Below, in pieces: positions 1-8,914 of a DNA stretch of 46,548 nucleotides. Position 1 is the stretch's first letter. Each line of letters begins with the position of its first letter. Position numbers and translations under genes: made by a program. The notes under the pieces are model-generated. The model searched no databases. It had not been told where the DNA came from and was given only the letters and a program-made list of their open reading frames with translations. This DNA comes from Thalassovita litoralis (GTDB lineage: Bacteria > Pseudomonadota > Alphaproteobacteria > Rhodobacterales > Rhodobacteraceae). The DNA lies in NCBI RefSeq assembly GCF_900182725.1, contig NZ_FXTO01000025.1, positions 1-46,548 on the forward strand. The letters are read 5' to 3'.

Positions 1-60
1 GGGAAAGAACGGTCGCAGCCGCGCCATCTGTTCGTCGGTCAGCCAAAATAGATTGCTCAT
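1..60 (-). CDS. IS5-family transposase, N-terminal fragment cut by window edge
   Basis: An open frame begins with ATG at 60 and runs off the left edge. Its 20 visible residues start MSNLFWLTDEQMARL and continue RPFFP, which closely resembles the N-terminus of IS5-family (IS427 group) transposases, a region that contacts DNA before the DDE domain. A strong ribosome binding site, AGGGGG on the minus strand (65-70), precedes the start by a few bases. Only the start is visible, so activity, frameshifting and completeness cannot be judged. Confidence 0.6.
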   Translation of the reverse strand, partial: MSNLFWLTDEQMARLRPFFP

Positions 61-136
61 GATACCCCCTGAAAGTTTGGGGATTTGAAGCATGCGACCA
101 ATGCGATCTCAAGCCGATTAATGGGTCCTGAGCCTA
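1..136 (-). mobile_element. End of an IS5-type insertion sequence (partial)
   Basis: The first 60 bases encode, on the minus strand, the start of a transposase. The sequence from 61 to about 136 is then the untranslated end of the element. The likely terminal inverted repeat reads on the minus strand AGGCTCAGGACCC, starting near 135. The exact outer end and target duplication cannot be fixed because the other end lies outside the window. Assignment to the IS5 family (IS427-like group) rests on the transposase N-terminus as I remember it from roseobacter genomes; it is an inference. Confidence 0.6.
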
Positions 137-204
137 AAGGTGTGAGATGAACAGAAAGACCGGGTTCGCCCGAGTCATCTCATTCTAGATGTTGGAGAGA
201 CATT

Positions 205-399
205 ATGAAAAAGTTTTCGATTGCAGCAGCTGCCGCTCTGGCACTGGCATCGGCTGTTCCTGCCGTTGCTGACACCAAAACCTCGGACGATCCGTTTGTT
301 TCGACCCAAGCTTCGCTGGCTCTGGGCGGCGCAGGCGCAGCAGCAGCAGCTGTTGCTGCTCTGCTGGTCGTCGGCATCGCGGCTTCGGGCGATTCCTAA
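205..399 (+). CDS. Small secreted Ala/Gly-rich protein, YjbE-like
   Basis: This 64-residue protein has a clear Sec signal peptide: MKKF, an alanine-rich hydrophobic core, and a likely cleavage after the AVA at about residue 22. The mature part is about 42 residues: a short polar stretch (DTKTSDDP), then a long Ala/Gly/Val/Leu segment that could sit in a membrane or self-associate, and a polar GDS tail. The start follows a good ribosome binding site (GGAGAG, about 193-198). It faces a YjbH-YjbF pair, and small proteins of this composition (YjbE/GfcA type) accompany those genes in enterobacterial exopolysaccharide operons. The YjbE label is inferred from context and composition, since no conserved domain is visible. 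An IS end lies about 69 bases upstream and may alter its expression. Confidence 0.6.
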   Translation: MKKFSIAAAAALALASAVPAVADTKTSDDPFVSTQASLALGGAGAAAAAVAALLVVGIAASGDS

Positions 400-422
400 G
401 TCCTGCTGACTTACGAACAGGG

Positions 423-455
423 AAAGGCGCGGTTTTGACCGCGCCTTTTTCTTTT
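423..455 (+). terminator. Rho-independent terminator after the YjbE-like gene
   Basis: An 8-bp GC-rich stem (GGCGCGGT at 426-433 with ACCGCGCC at 438-445) closes a four-base loop and is followed by TTTTTCTTTT. It lies 24 bases after the stop codon, so it ends the small plus-strand transcript. Confidence 0.85.
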
Positions 456-510
456 GCCCGGATATGTTTTGTTTTTGTCTGGCTTGCCGGGGGCTTCCCC
501 ATCAGGGAAC

Positions 511-540
511 AAGAAAAAGGGCGGTCCGTGTGGCCGCCCA
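511..540 (-). terminator. Rho-independent terminator after yjbF
   Basis: On the minus strand GGGCGGCC (539-532) pairs with GACCGCCC (526-519), with one G-U pair, and is followed by a T-rich tract (complement of 511-518). It lies about 55 bases past the yjbF stop and probably ends the yjbH-yjbF transcript. Confidence 0.75.
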
Positions 541-593
541 TTTCATAACTATGATTGCGAAAACTATCTGGAACCGCGAAAAGACGGATCGCT

Positions 594-1277
594 TCAGTGA
601 CGCAAGACCTTGATGTCATAGTAGCCCTGCAAGGGGGCAATCCACTGGCGTGACGACAGGATCATGCCACTGGCGTCCACCTGATAGGTGTTGGTGAATT
701 TGCGGCTGTCTGCAACGCAATTCTCGGTCAGTTCAACGGTATTGGCCGAAACCACGCCTTGCCTGACCTGACCCGATCCCGTCACAAACATCTGGCAGTT
801 AAACTCGAACGCGATGACGTTATTCGCCCCGTCCAAATAGCGTAGAACGCGCTTGGCCGTTCCTGATTTGCGGGCGCGGATCAGTGCAAGGCTTTCGGAT
901 ACGCTGGCCGACATCATGTCATTGCCCAAGCCGCGGGTTGCTGTGACAAGCCCCTGACGGAACGTCAGGGTTTGTTTGCCCGCAGTCGAATAAGTGCGAT
1001 ACGCGCCGTTCTGTTCGATCTGAAGCACCAGAACGCTGGTGTTATTCAGGTCTTTTTGCACGATGAGCGTCAGCGGCGCCGTGGTATTTGCCAACACCTG
1101 CGGGATATTCATGGGCTGTGGTGCGCCCGCCGTCTTCTTGCCCAGAAAGGGCAGGCTGGATTTCAGCATTTCGGTCATGTTGCCACGGTTGGCATCATTG
1201 CCGCAGCCCGCCAGCATCAATGCCGCCAGACCAGCTAGAATCGGTGCTTTGACCAGAGTTTTGATACTGCTGCTCAT
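594..1277 (-). CDS. yjbF: YjbF-family outer-membrane lipoprotein
   Basis: This 227-residue protein starts with a lipoprotein signal: a short basic region (SSSIKTLVK), a hydrophobic stretch and the lipobox LAGC near residue 25, so the cysteine should be lipidated. The family (YjbF/GfcB) belongs to the YjbEFGH/GfcABCD capsule and exopolysaccharide export group and is thought to sit in the outer membrane with its YjbH partner. I chose the ATG at 1277 over an in-frame start at 1295 because 1277 overlaps the yjbH stop as ATGA, a classic coupled start, and gives a normal signal peptide. It is transcribed after yjbH. Assignment rests on the lipoprotein architecture plus adjacency to yjbH; the exact biochemical role of the family is not established. 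Confidence 0.8.
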   Translation of the reverse strand: MSSSIKTLVKAPILAGLAALMLAGCGNDANRGNMTEMLKSSLPFLGKKTAGAPQPMNIPQVLANTTAPLTLIVQKDLNNTSVLVLQIEQNGAYRTYSTAGKQTLTFRQGLVTATRGLGNDMMSASVSESLALIRARKSGTAKRVLRYLDGANNVIAFEFNCQMFVTGSGQVRQGVVSANTVELTENCVADSRKFTNTYQVDASGMILSSRQWIAPLQGYYDIKVLRH

Positions 1278-3493
1278 CGCCAGAAACGCCCCCATTCGCG
1301 TGCCAGTTCGGGTTGGTGATAGTCGCGCACGGATTCGTACAGGCGTTCGTTCACGTTCAGGCGAGCGCCGCCGTCGCGGGTGAGCGACTGAATGTTGATT
1401 GTGTTGCTTTGACGCGCGGGTTTACCCAATGCCCAGCCGAATGGGATGGTCACGCGGATACCTTTGTCAAAAGACCCTTCGCCGAAGTCATCAATGTTGG
1501 CGTCGGTAAAGGTGGCATAGGCCCCAACTCGCCAGCCGTTTGCAAATTCACGGTCCAGAGATACGGTTGCCCCCAGATCGCCCGCCAGATAGCTGCCCAC
1601 GTCCAATTGACCGTGGAATCCATTGCCAAAGGCATAATAGGCCGACACATGACCGTTGAATTCCGGGATGGTGCCGCTGCTGGTGACGCGGCTGCGAAGG
1701 CCGAACATCTGATCGAAATCACGCGGGCGGACCCAGTTCAGTTCAGCCCCAAGCGCCAGACGGCTGTTGACGGGTTTCCACAGGATTTCACCGGATACAC
1801 CAGCATACATCGCTTCCAGATAACCCATTGTGACGCGGCTATACAGATTTTGGCCCGGACGCCCGTAATGTGCCAGCGTCAGGTATTCCAGCGCGGGGTC
1901 GCCTTCGCGGCTGTATTGGGCATAATCGGTGCGCACCCGTGGCAATCCCGATGGGATGGCCCGCGTGACCGAATCCAAGTTGCCGTTCAGCTTTTTCGCC
2001 AATGATCCCGAAAGTACCCAGTTCGGGGAAAGCTGATAGCGTGCTTTGGCCCGGATGCCCAAATCATAGCGAACGGGGTTGTCCGGGTCGAAGACGCTTA
2101 GCTGCATATAGGGGCTGATGGACCAATTCAGACGTTGCTGAATGCCGCCTTCCAGCGCCGGGGCGCGGCGCAGGCCGTCCTGAATGCCCATGCGGGCCAG
2201 CATTTGATCGGCGGGGGCGTTTTCCAGCCGTTCCAGATCGCTGCGGTTCAGGGTGATCGCGGACATTTCCATGCCCTTGACCACAGGTACGATCACAAAG
2301 GTTTCCACCGAACCGGGCAGGATGCGTGACATCGCGCGGGCCGCGCGACCGATGGCTTCTGGTTCGTCGCCATAGCGGGCATTGCCCAACCGCAAGGTGG
2401 CGCTGGTGGCCGTCACTTGCATCCCTTCATAGCGCAGGCCTTGCCCTTCCAGGGATTTACGCATGCGAACGGGCAGGCTGTTCACGACATCGGTGTCGTT
2501 CTGCCAGCCCAGATCGGTTTTCGCTTTCGCGGACCGTGGTGCAATCGGCAGCGGGGCCGGTTCCGTGCCGCTGGGATAGCTGGATTGGCGCGGGTTTGCG
2601 TGCAACGTCAGCAATGCGCCGATTTCTGATCCATACAGTGAATACAGTGACAGTTGCGCCCCGCTGCGAAGCCGGTAGTCGATGCCGAAGTTCCACGGGG
2701 ATTTGCGGTCGAATACCGGGCCATAGGTGGTTCCGCTGGGATTGGTATTGCCTGATTTCTGTTCGTCGTCATACGCATCCGACGAATATTCAGCCTTGAG
2801 CGTCAGCCGATCCGTCATCTTATAGGCGACCCCACCAAAGGCCGCGACATCACCGCGGAACCAGCGGTCATAGGTGGGAATGCCACCTTCGCCGATTACT
2901 TCGTTTGGGCGGGTTCCCGTTGTGGCAAAGGAACCATAGCTGCCCAGACGCCCCCAACCCAGACCGCCGGTCAGGCGCAGACGTGGGGTTATGTTCTTGC
3001 TGGCAACAATATATTCCCCACCATACAGCCCGGTTCCAATGAAATCCTGCAAGCCAATGGCCACAGCGGGGCGGCGGTCTGTTTCGGTCAGCAGTTGGTA
3101 ACGGACGTCGAAGCTACGGTCGTAATACGTGTCCTGATCCCATCCGCGCAAATACAGCTCTTTGATCGCCGTATAGCGGAAACTGGCCGTCAGCCGGGGG
3201 GCCACCTGAAAGGTGATCGTGCTGCGCGTTGTGCCTGCGAAATGGGACATAGAGGTGGATAATGTCGCGTCGGGCGCCATATCCGCTGAGGGCATATCAA
3301 TCAGCCCCGGAGTGCCATACAGCCCGAAAAAGGGGACGTCTTGCGCCAGCGCCGACCCGGTGATCAGCAACGTAGCCATGACGCCAAAAGGGATTGCTTT
3401 TTTTTGCAGTCCCCGGACGCACCTTTTGCAAGCGTTCTGTGCCGCTTTTGAAATACATATCTGAACCAGCCTGCCGTAATCGTTCTTTCTCAC
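1274..3493 (-). CDS. yjbH: YjbH-family outer-membrane beta-barrel protein
   Basis: This is a large exported protein of about 740 residues, near the usual ~700 for YjbH/GfcD. The mature region opens with FFGLYGTPGLIDMPSA, a hallmark of the family, followed by alternating amphipathic segments typical of beta-barrels and ending in Trp-Arg. YjbH proteins are predicted outer-membrane barrels linked to exopolysaccharide export. The signal peptide is the region ending GSALAQ. The start is uncertain: the GTG at 3493 gives a basic n-region before the hydrophobic core, the ATG at 3379 gives a signal without basic residues, and the frame stays open upstream to 3769 but reads as non-coding. Its stop overlaps the yjbF start as ATGA, so the two are translationally coupled, in the reverse order to E. 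coli yjbEFGH. Confidence 0.8.
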   Translation of the reverse strand: MRKNDYGRLVQICISKAAQNACKRCVRGLQKKAIPFGVMATLLITGSALAQDVPFFGLYGTPGLIDMPSADMAPDATLSTSMSHFAGTTRSTITFQVAPRLTASFRYTAIKELYLRGWDQDTYYDRSFDVRYQLLTETDRRPAVAIGLQDFIGTGLYGGEYIVASKNITPRLRLTGGLGWGRLGSYGSFATTGTRPNEVIGEGGIPTYDRWFRGDVAAFGGVAYKMTDRLTLKAEYSSDAYDDEQKSGNTNPSGTTYGPVFDRKSPWNFGIDYRLRSGAQLSLYSLYGSEIGALLTLHANPRQSSYPSGTEPAPLPIAPRSAKAKTDLGWQNDTDVVNSLPVRMRKSLEGQGLRYEGMQVTATSATLRLGNARYGDEPEAIGRAARAMSRILPGSVETFVIVPVVKGMEMSAITLNRSDLERLENAPADQMLARMGIQDGLRRAPALEGGIQQRLNWSISPYMQLSVFDPDNPVRYDLGIRAKARYQLSPNWVLSGSLAKKLNGNLDSVTRAIPSGLPRVRTDYAQYSREGDPALEYLTLAHYGRPGQNLYSRVTMGYLEAMYAGVSGEILWKPVNSRLALGAELNWVRPRDFDQMFGLRSRVTSSGTIPEFNGHVSAYYAFGNGFHGQLDVGSYLAGDLGATVSLDREFANGWRVGAYATFTDANIDDFGEGSFDKGIRVTIPFGWALGKPARQSNTINIQSLTRDGGARLNVNERLYESVRDYHQPELAREWGRFWR

Positions 3494-3837
3494 GGGTAAG
3501 CGATCCCTTGCGATGTGTCCAACTGTTTCCTGCCTTTGGATAGTCGGTATGGGCAAACGCGGGGGATTTGCCACAGTTGGCGTATGAATTTTGTCATTTT
3601 GCGCGGGCGGTATGCGCAATGATGCCCGATGGTCGGACATCAGGGAAATTGTAGTCTTGTAACAGTGTACGGTCCTTGCTGGTTGACGTGCCGGTTTACG
3701 GGGGGTGAACGCGGGAATGGCAGGCACCCAAAACGGTCGCGTCGATTTGACTTTTGTCTTTTGGCGCATTGGCGTTGCCGCCCGTGAGGGAATATGACAA
3801 AACGGGTCGTAAGATTCTGAACGAACGAGTTTAGCTT
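3494..3837. other. Intergenic region between divergent yjbH and pcm
   Basis: About 340 bases without a convincing gene. The yjbH frame stays open through most of it, but the translated residues look non-coding. It must hold the divergent promoters for yjbH (minus) and pcm-tolC (plus). I could not fix -35/-10 boxes with confidence. Confidence 0.5.
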
Positions 3838-4488
3838 ATGACCGACTATGCCGCCCGCCGTATCATGATGGTTGATACGCAGATCCGCCCCTCGGATGTG
3901 ACGAAATTCCCAATCATTGACGCGATGCTGTCAGTTCCGCGCGAAGATTTCGTGCCGTCTGATAAGATCGAGGCCGCTTATGTCGGCGACAATGTCAGCC
4001 TTGGTGGCACGCGCGTGGTGCTGGAACCCCGCACGCTGGCTAAGATGCTGGATGCGCTGGATATTCATAGCGATGAACTGGTGCTGGATGTTGGGTGCGG
4101 CTTGGGCTACTCGGCCGCTGTGATCGCGAAAATGGCGGCTGCCGTGGTTGCCGTTGAAGAGGACGATCTGGCCGAAGAGGCACAGGCAGCGTTGGCGCGT
4201 GCGGATGCGGATAATGTGATCGTACACACGGGTGCGCTGACTGCCGGTGCGGAATCGCATGGGCCGTATGATGTTATCGTGATCGAGGGGGCGGTCGAAC
4301 ACCTGCCTGATGCGATTCCCGCGCAATTGAAAGAAGGTGGCCGTATCGCCGTTCTGTTCGCTGATGGTGAATTGGGCGTGGTGCGGATTGGTTATAAGAT
4401 TGACGGTGAAATGAACTGGCGGTTTGCTTTTAACGCGGGTGCGCCGGTGTTGCCCGGTTACGAACGCCACCGGGCGTTCACACTGTAA
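3838..4488 (+). CDS. pcm: Protein-L-isoaspartate O-methyltransferase family protein
   Basis: This 216-residue cytoplasmic protein has the Pcm layout: an N-terminal segment with [15 protein letters not shown] and VPREDFVP (residues 17-40), then a Rossmann-type SAM-binding motif [15 protein letters not shown] (82-95), an acidic post-I motif (AVEED) and [12 protein letters not shown]. Pcm enzymes use S-adenosylmethionine to methylate isoaspartyl residues in damaged proteins and start their repair. In alphaproteobacteria this shorter form lies directly upstream of tolC, as here. The catalytic role in this subgroup is less well tested than for E. coli Pcm. A terminator follows before tolC, so the two may be separately transcribed. 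Confidence 0.88.
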   Translation: MTDYAARRIMMVDTQIRPSDVTKFPIIDAMLSVPREDFVPSDKIEAAYVGDNVSLGGTRVVLEPRTLAKMLDALDIHSDELVLDVGCGLGYSAAVIAKMAAAVVAVEEDDLAEEAQAALARADADNVIVHTGALTAGAESHGPYDVIVIEGAVEHLPDAIPAQLKEGGRIAVLFADGELGVVRIGYKIDGEMNWRFAFNAGAPVLPGYERHRAFTL

Positions 4489-4504
4489 AAACGGTACAGT
4501 ACTG

Positions 4505-4535
4505 ACCGCGCCCGAAGAAACGGGCGCGGTTTTGG
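4505..4535 (+). terminator. Rho-independent terminator between pcm and tolC
   Basis: ACCGCGCCCG (4505-4514) pairs perfectly with CGGGCGCGGT (4521-4530) around a six-base loop and is followed by TTTGGTTT. It lies 17 bases after the pcm stop, so tolC probably has its own promoter or depends on read-through. Confidence 0.85.
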
Positions 4536-4579
4536 TTTGAGCAGATGGCCTGACATACGGGCGCAGCAGGAGCGAAACG

Positions 4580-5998
4580 ATGGGGATGACGCGGATACGG
4601 AAACGTGTGATGGCAAGCGGGCTGGCATTGGCATTCGCCATATCAGCCCCCGTCGCCGCAACGGCGGACAGCTTGGCTGATGCACTGGTTTCGGCCTATA
4701 ATAACAGCGGTTTGCTGACCCAATACCGCGCCGTGTTGCGCGCCGCAGACGAAGATGTGGCTGTTGCGTTGTCCTCGCTTCGCCCTGTGATCGGCTGGAG
4801 CGGTAGCATTGATTACAATAAAACGCGGCTCAAAAGCTCGTCCATGTTCTTTCCGACCACCAGCGACGGAACCAGCGTTTCGCTGGGGATCGGGCTGGAG
4901 CAGTTGCTTTGGGATGCGGGCAAAAGCAAGCTGACGCTTGAAGCCAAGAAAGAAGCGGTTCTGGCAACGCGTGAGGCGCTTGTCGGGGTCGAACAGAATG
5001 TTCTGCTGCAAGCGGTCGATGCCTATATGAGCGTGCGCAGCGCGTCGGAAACGGTGGCGTTGCGGCAAAATAACGTGCGCGTCATCACCGAAGAACTGAG
5101 GGCCGCAAAGGACCGGTTCGAGGTTGGCGAAGTCACACGCACCGATGTGGCGCAGGCCGAGGCCCGTCTGGCCGCCGCCCGCAGCAATTTCGCGCAGGCG
5201 CAGGGTGATCTTGTAACCGCCCAAGAGTATTTCAAAGCGGCTGTTGGCCGGTTGCCGGGCCGTCTAAGCCCGCCGCCGTCGGTTCCGGCCACTGCGAAAA
5301 CAATGAGCGAAGCCAAAGCCATTGCCGTGCGGAACCATCCCGATATCAAAAAAGCACAGCACGAGGCCACCGCCGCTGATCTGGCGATCGAGATTACCCG
5401 TGCTGCCACCAAGCCGACGATTACCTTGAACAGCTCGATCGGATTGGAAGAAAATTTCGACAGCACGAATTTTACGAAAAATTTCGGTGTGTCGTTGGGG
5501 GCCAGCGGTCCGATTTATTCGGGCGGCAGGATTTCCGCGCTGTTCCGGCAGGCGATTGCAAATCGTGAAGCCGCGCGCGCCAGTCTTTTGGTGACAACGC
5601 AAAGCGTTGAGCGCGAAGTGGGCACTGCATTTTCAAACCTGAAAGTGGCGGGCGCTGCACGTACCGCGTTCGATCAGCAGGTACGGGCCGCAACGGTTGC
5701 CTTCCGCGGGGTGCGTGAAGAAGCGACCCTGGGCGCCCGGACCACGCTGGATGTGCTGAACGCGGAACAGGAACTCTTGAACGCGCAGGCCAGCCTGATT
5801 TCAGCCCGCAACAGCGAATATGTTGCCTCTTATGCGCTGTTGGAAACGATGGGTTTGCTGACGGCAGAGCATCTGAAGCTGAAAGTGCAGCGTTACGATG
5901 CGGCGGCTTATTACAATCAGGTCAAAAATGCCCCGGCTTCGATCAGCAAACAAGGGCAGCAGTTGGAGCGTGTGCTTCAGGGGCTTGGTAAAAAATAA
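4580..5998 (+). CDS. tolC: TolC family outer-membrane efflux/secretion channel
   Basis: This 472-residue protein has a signal peptide (basic MGMTRIRKR, hydrophobic core, cleavage after about ATA near residue 29). It then shows the TolC pattern: long heptad-rich helices (residues ~120-220 and ~320-440) around two short barrel-strand segments (GWSGSIDYNK; TLNSSIGLEENF), with the internal repeat of the outer membrane efflux family. TolC trimers form the outer-membrane duct for type I secretion and multidrug efflux. The start is fixed by AGGAGC about eight bases upstream. The conserved motif GARTTLDVLNAEQELLNAQ lies near residue 390. No transporter or adaptor partner is adjacent, so it probably serves several systems. 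Confidence 0.92.
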   Translation: MGMTRIRKRVMASGLALAFAISAPVAATADSLADALVSAYNNSGLLTQYRAVLRAADEDVAVALSSLRPVIGWSGSIDYNKTRLKSSSMFFPTTSDGTSVSLGIGLEQLLWDAGKSKLTLEAKKEAVLATREALVGVEQNVLLQAVDAYMSVRSASETVALRQNNVRVITEELRAAKDRFEVGEVTRTDVAQAEARLAAARSNFAQAQGDLVTAQEYFKAAVGRLPGRLSPPPSVPATAKTMSEAKAIAVRNHPDIKKAQHEATAADLAIEITRAATKPTITLNSSIGLEENFDSTNFTKNFGVSLGASGPIYSGGRISALFRQAIANREAARASLLVTTQSVEREVGTAFSNLKVAGAARTAFDQQVRAATVAFRGVREEATLGARTTLDVLNAEQELLNAQASLISARNSEYVASYALLETMGLLTAEHLKLKVQRYDAAAYYNQVKNAPASISKQGQQLERVLQGLGKK

Positions 5999-6028
5999 AA
6001 CTTTCCGCATCGGTTGAGCGAAACGGTT

Positions 6029-6051
6029 CTCGGGGGTACACTTCCCCCGAG
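6029..6051 (+). terminator. Strong hairpin after tolC, possible terminator or attenuator
   Basis: CTCGGGGG (6029-6036) and CCCCCGAG (6044-6051) form a perfect 8-bp stem around a seven-base loop. No T-run follows, so it is a weak intrinsic terminator at best. It lies between tolC and the PopZ-like gene and ends 17 bases before that gene's start, so it could also influence its translation or stabilise the tolC mRNA 3' end. Confidence 0.45.
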
Positions 6052-6068
6052 GCTGAGTGGATGAAGGC

Positions 6069-6926
6069 ATGTCAAACCTTGTAACCAACGCAGATATCGA
6101 GGATGTTCTGTCCTCTATCCGTCGACTTGTGTCCGAGGAAGCGCGCCCACAGGTCGCCCCGCCTGTGGCGCAGGGGATGGGCCGCTTGGTTTTGACACCT
6201 GCGTTGCGGGTGATGGAAACTGTCGCACCGGATGAAGATTCCGATCAGCAGGGCAACCAACCGGATTCGAGCGCGGATGATGCGTGTGCCGGGGGGGATT
6301 TGCCTCAGCCCGAACTAGTTGAGGCGCACGAGTTGCTGGGGGTCAAGCCGGACGATACCGGGCGGCGCAATCTGGAAGCGCGGATTGCCGAGCTGGAGGC
6401 CGTAATTTCCGATGCCGGTGGCGTATGGGAACAGGATGGCGAAGAAGGCAGCGCCAATGCTGGCGACGCGCTGGAAAGCCTGCCGTGGGACGGGTCACTG
6501 GCGGAACCTGACCCGGTTGAGGAAGCCCCGTTTCAGAATGTGGAAGAAAGCGTTGTTTCCGCCACGATTGCCCGATTTGCCGTGCCGGATGAATTCACGG
6601 GCGCAGCAGATACGCTGAGTGGGGATACGGACCCAAGCGACATGGTCGAGGTGGAGCCGGATTTTGAGCCGGACGATTACGAGCCAGAAGCGTTGGGCTA
6701 TGTTGAGGAAGCCGAACCCCATACCGAGCCTGTGACCGAAGAGGTTTTGGAAGAAACCCTTGCCGGGCAGGATGTCGTCGTGGACGAGGACATGTTGCGG
6801 GCCTTGGTCGCGGAAATCGTGCGCGAGGAATTGCAGGGCAAGCTGGGTGAACGGATCACCCGAAATGTCCGCAAACTGGTGCGCCGTGAAATTCTGCGGG
6901 CCTTGGCCAGTCAGGACATGGAATAA
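6069..6926 (+). CDS. PopZ-like (DUF2497) polar organising protein
   Basis: This acidic protein of 285 residues has the three-part layout of PopZ. A short N-terminal helix, [18 protein letters not shown] (residues ~7-24), matches the conserved ASIRRIISED-type motif. A long, low-complexity middle region is rich in Glu, Asp and Pro. A C-terminal helical region ([16 protein letters not shown], then [15 protein letters not shown]) resembles the self-assembly region. In Caulobacter PopZ forms a polar matrix that anchors the chromosome and recruits cell-cycle proteins. The ATG at 6069 is preferred over the GTG at 6057 because it starts just before the conserved helix. In many alphaproteobacteria this gene lies between tolC and valS; here valS is about 20 kb away on the other strand. 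Its last 16 bases overlap the end of cobQ. Confidence 0.72.
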   Translation: MSNLVTNADIEDVLSSIRRLVSEEARPQVAPPVAQGMGRLVLTPALRVMETVAPDEDSDQQGNQPDSSADDACAGGDLPQPELVEAHELLGVKPDDTGRRNLEARIAELEAVISDAGGVWEQDGEEGSANAGDALESLPWDGSLAEPDPVEEAPFQNVEESVVSATIARFAVPDEFTGAADTLSGDTDPSDMVEVEPDFEPDDYEPEALGYVEEAEPHTEPVTEEVLEETLAGQDVVVDEDMLRALVAEIVREELQGKLGERITRNVRKLVRREILRALASQDME

Positions 6927-8374
6927 TCCGGCTCTGCCGCCAGTTCCAACACCGTTTCGATATTCAGATGTTGTTCCATATGGGCGGCCAGCGCGTCCAG
7001 TGTGGCTTCGACTGTGCTTTCGTAATCCAGACCGCTTTGCGCCCCCAGTTCAGCCAAAAAGGCCCGGCGGAATCCATCGGCGCTGAACAACCCGTGCAGA
7101 TAGCAGCCGCGCACCCGCCCGCTGGCATTGGTTGCCCCCTCGGGGCGATGTCCCACCGTTAGCCAAGCCCGCGCACAATCCGGGCCATCGGTGCGGCCCA
7201 TGTGGATTTCATACCCTTCCACCGCGTCCCCAGTGGGCACATAGGTCGCTTGTGTCAGGGACAGGTGCTTTTCCGGCTGCATCGTGGTGGCGATGTCCAG
7301 CAGGCCAAGACCGGGATATGAACCTGCTGGGCCTTCGATCCCAAGCGGGTCATGGATCATAGTTCCCAGCATTTGATAACCACCGCAAATGCCCAATACA
7401 TGCCCGCCGCGTCGGATATGGGCCTGAATGTCGATGTCCCAGCCCTGTTCACGCAGAAACGCCAGATCGGCGATGGTGGCCTTTGATCCGGGAATCAACA
7501 CCAGCGTTGCATCGCCGGGCAGGGGGCGGCCGGGTTCGATGATCTGAACGGAAACGCCGGGCTCTGCCGAAAGCGGGTCCAGATCGTCGAAATTTGCAAT
7601 GCGGGGCAGGCGGGGGACTGCGATCTTCGCCGCGCCAGAGCCGCCCGATGCAATATCCATCACATCCTCGGCGGGCAGTTTCCACGCTTGATCGAACCAA
7701 GGCAGCACACCAATCGAAGGCCACCCCGTGCGGGTTTCGATGAATTGCACCCCGTCCTCGAACAGGGTGACATCGCCGCGGAACTTGTTCACGGCAAAAC
7801 CGCAGATGCGGCGGGCATCCTGATCCGACAGAACCGTTTGGGTTCCGACAAGTTGGGCGATGACCCCGCCGCGATCAATATCCCCCAGCAGGATCACCGG
7901 AATATTTGCGGCTTCGGCGAATCCCATATTGGCAATGTCGCCCGTGCGTAAATTTACCTCTGCCGGGCTGCCTGCGCCTTCGATCACCACAATATCAGCT
8001 TCGGCGCAAAGGCGGCGAAAACTGTCCAGCACATAGGGCATCAGGCTGGGTTTCTTTTGGCCGAATTCACGGGCCAGTTGGGTGCCTACGCGTTGCCCCT
8101 GAACGATGACCTGTGCGCCGGTTGTGGATTCGGGTTTCAGCAAGACCGGGTTCATATCCGTATGCGGCGCAACCCGCGCCGCGCGGGCCTGAAGCGCCTG
8201 CGCACGTCCGATTTCGCCGCCATCCGCGGTGACGGCGGCATTGTTCGACATGTTTTGAGGTTTAAAGGGGCGGACCTTCAGGCCGCGATTGGACAGCGCC
8301 CGCGCCAGACCGGCGACAAACAGCGATTTCCCCACATTCGAGCCTGCGCCCTGAATCATGATCGCCTGTGCCAT
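6911..8374 (-). CDS. cobQ: Cobyric acid synthase CobQ
   Basis: This 487-residue enzyme amidates four carboxylates of adenosylcobyrinic diamide with glutamine and ATP to give cobyric acid, in the late part of adenosylcobalamin synthesis. The N-terminal dethiobiotin-synthetase-like ATPase domain shows [11 protein letters not shown] (residues 7-17), PQNMSNNA (39-46) and [12 protein letters not shown] (130-141). The C-terminal class I amidotransferase domain has the nucleophile Cys330 in [10 protein letters not shown] and a YLHGLF motif near 425 that supplies the catalytic His. Length is normal and no residue looks lost. No other cob gene is adjacent; the COG0523 GTPase 6 kb away is not CobW itself by context. 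I see no cobalamin riboswitch in the short space upstream. Confidence 0.95.
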   Translation of the reverse strand: MAQAIMIQGAGSNVGKSLFVAGLARALSNRGLKVRPFKPQNMSNNAAVTADGGEIGRAQALQARAARVAPHTDMNPVLLKPESTTGAQVIVQGQRVGTQLAREFGQKKPSLMPYVLDSFRRLCAEADIVVIEGAGSPAEVNLRTGDIANMGFAEAANIPVILLGDIDRGGVIAQLVGTQTVLSDQDARRICGFAVNKFRGDVTLFEDGVQFIETRTGWPSIGVLPWFDQAWKLPAEDVMDIASGGSGAAKIAVPRLPRIANFDDLDPLSAEPGVSVQIIEPGRPLPGDATLVLIPGSKATIADLAFLREQGWDIDIQAHIRRGGHVLGICGGYQMLGTMIHDPLGIEGPAGSYPGLGLLDIATTMQPEKHLSLTQATYVPTGDAVEGYEIHMGRTDGPDCARAWLTVGHRPEGATNASGRVRGCYLHGLFSADGFRRAFLAELGAQSGLDYESTVEATLDALAAHMEQHLNIETVLELAAEPDYSMS

Positions 8375-8454
8375 TTCTGTCTCCGTTTATGCGCTGCTTG
8401 CGGTCTAAGCCCAGAGCGATCAACGGGGAAGGGGAAACCCGAAGGGGAGTGCAA

Positions 8455-8488
8455 AAGAAAACGCGCCCCCAGTGGGAGCGCGTTTTTC
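8455..8488 (-). terminator. Bidirectional-looking terminator between DUF6280-type gene and cobQ
   Basis: AAACGCGC (8459-8466) pairs with GCGCGTTT (8478-8485), with additional pairing in the C/G-rich loop, and is flanked by A-rich and T-rich tracts on either side. On the minus strand it follows the small DUF6280-type gene and separates it from cobQ. Confidence 0.75.
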
Positions 8489-8511
8489 GTCAGGTTGGTG
8501 TGGCAGGGGCC

Positions 8512-8832
8512 TTAGGCGGCCTCGGCCTGTTGTGCGGCGTTGCGACGTTCGCTTTCTTCGCGCGACAGGGCGACAGAAGTCCGGACGCCTTTGCCCACGA
8601 ATTCCATCAGACCTTTGACAACGCGTTCGTTCGGGTCAATCCCGGCGCAGGTCAGTACTTCGCGCCCATCACGGGACCGCGCCCAGCGGGCGATCTGTTC
8701 CGGACCGTTGCCATATTTTTTATCATCGGCAATGGCGTCGTCCAGTGCGGCCAACACAACGGCCGCGAACAGTTTACGGGCACGGTTGCCTTGCTCATTA
8801 TTGAAGGCAGTGCCGTCAACGAAATCTTTCAT
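8512..8832 (-). CDS. DUF6280-type small conserved protein of unknown function
   Basis: This 106-residue soluble protein has no signal peptide or membrane segment. It reads as mostly helical, with a central AAVVLAALDDAIADDKKYG helix, a stretch PEQIARWARSRDGREVLTCAGIDP with one Cys, and a charged C-terminus (SREESERRNAAQQAEAA). I recognise it as the short conserved protein found throughout Rhodobacteraceae and named DUF6280; no function is known to me. It is divergent from efp across a 216-base spacer with a TTGCAT inverted repeat, and has its own terminator, so it seems to be an independently regulated single gene. Confidence 0.75.
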   Translation of the reverse strand: MKDFVDGTAFNNEQGNRARKLFAAVVLAALDDAIADDKKYGNGPEQIARWARSRDGREVLTCAGIDPNERVVKGLMEFVGKGVRTSVALSREESERRNAAQQAEAA

Positions 8833-8914
8833 GATTCGTCCTTTGTTATTGCTCTTGCGTTTTCTGGCGTGGCGTTCCTTATGACGGATAACACGCGATT
8901 CGGATAGACTTCTA

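Noticed and set aside
8375-8511. Cobalamin riboswitch upstream of cobQ
   Set aside because: The spacer is only about 137 bases, is mostly a terminator hairpin, and lacks a recognisable B12-box.
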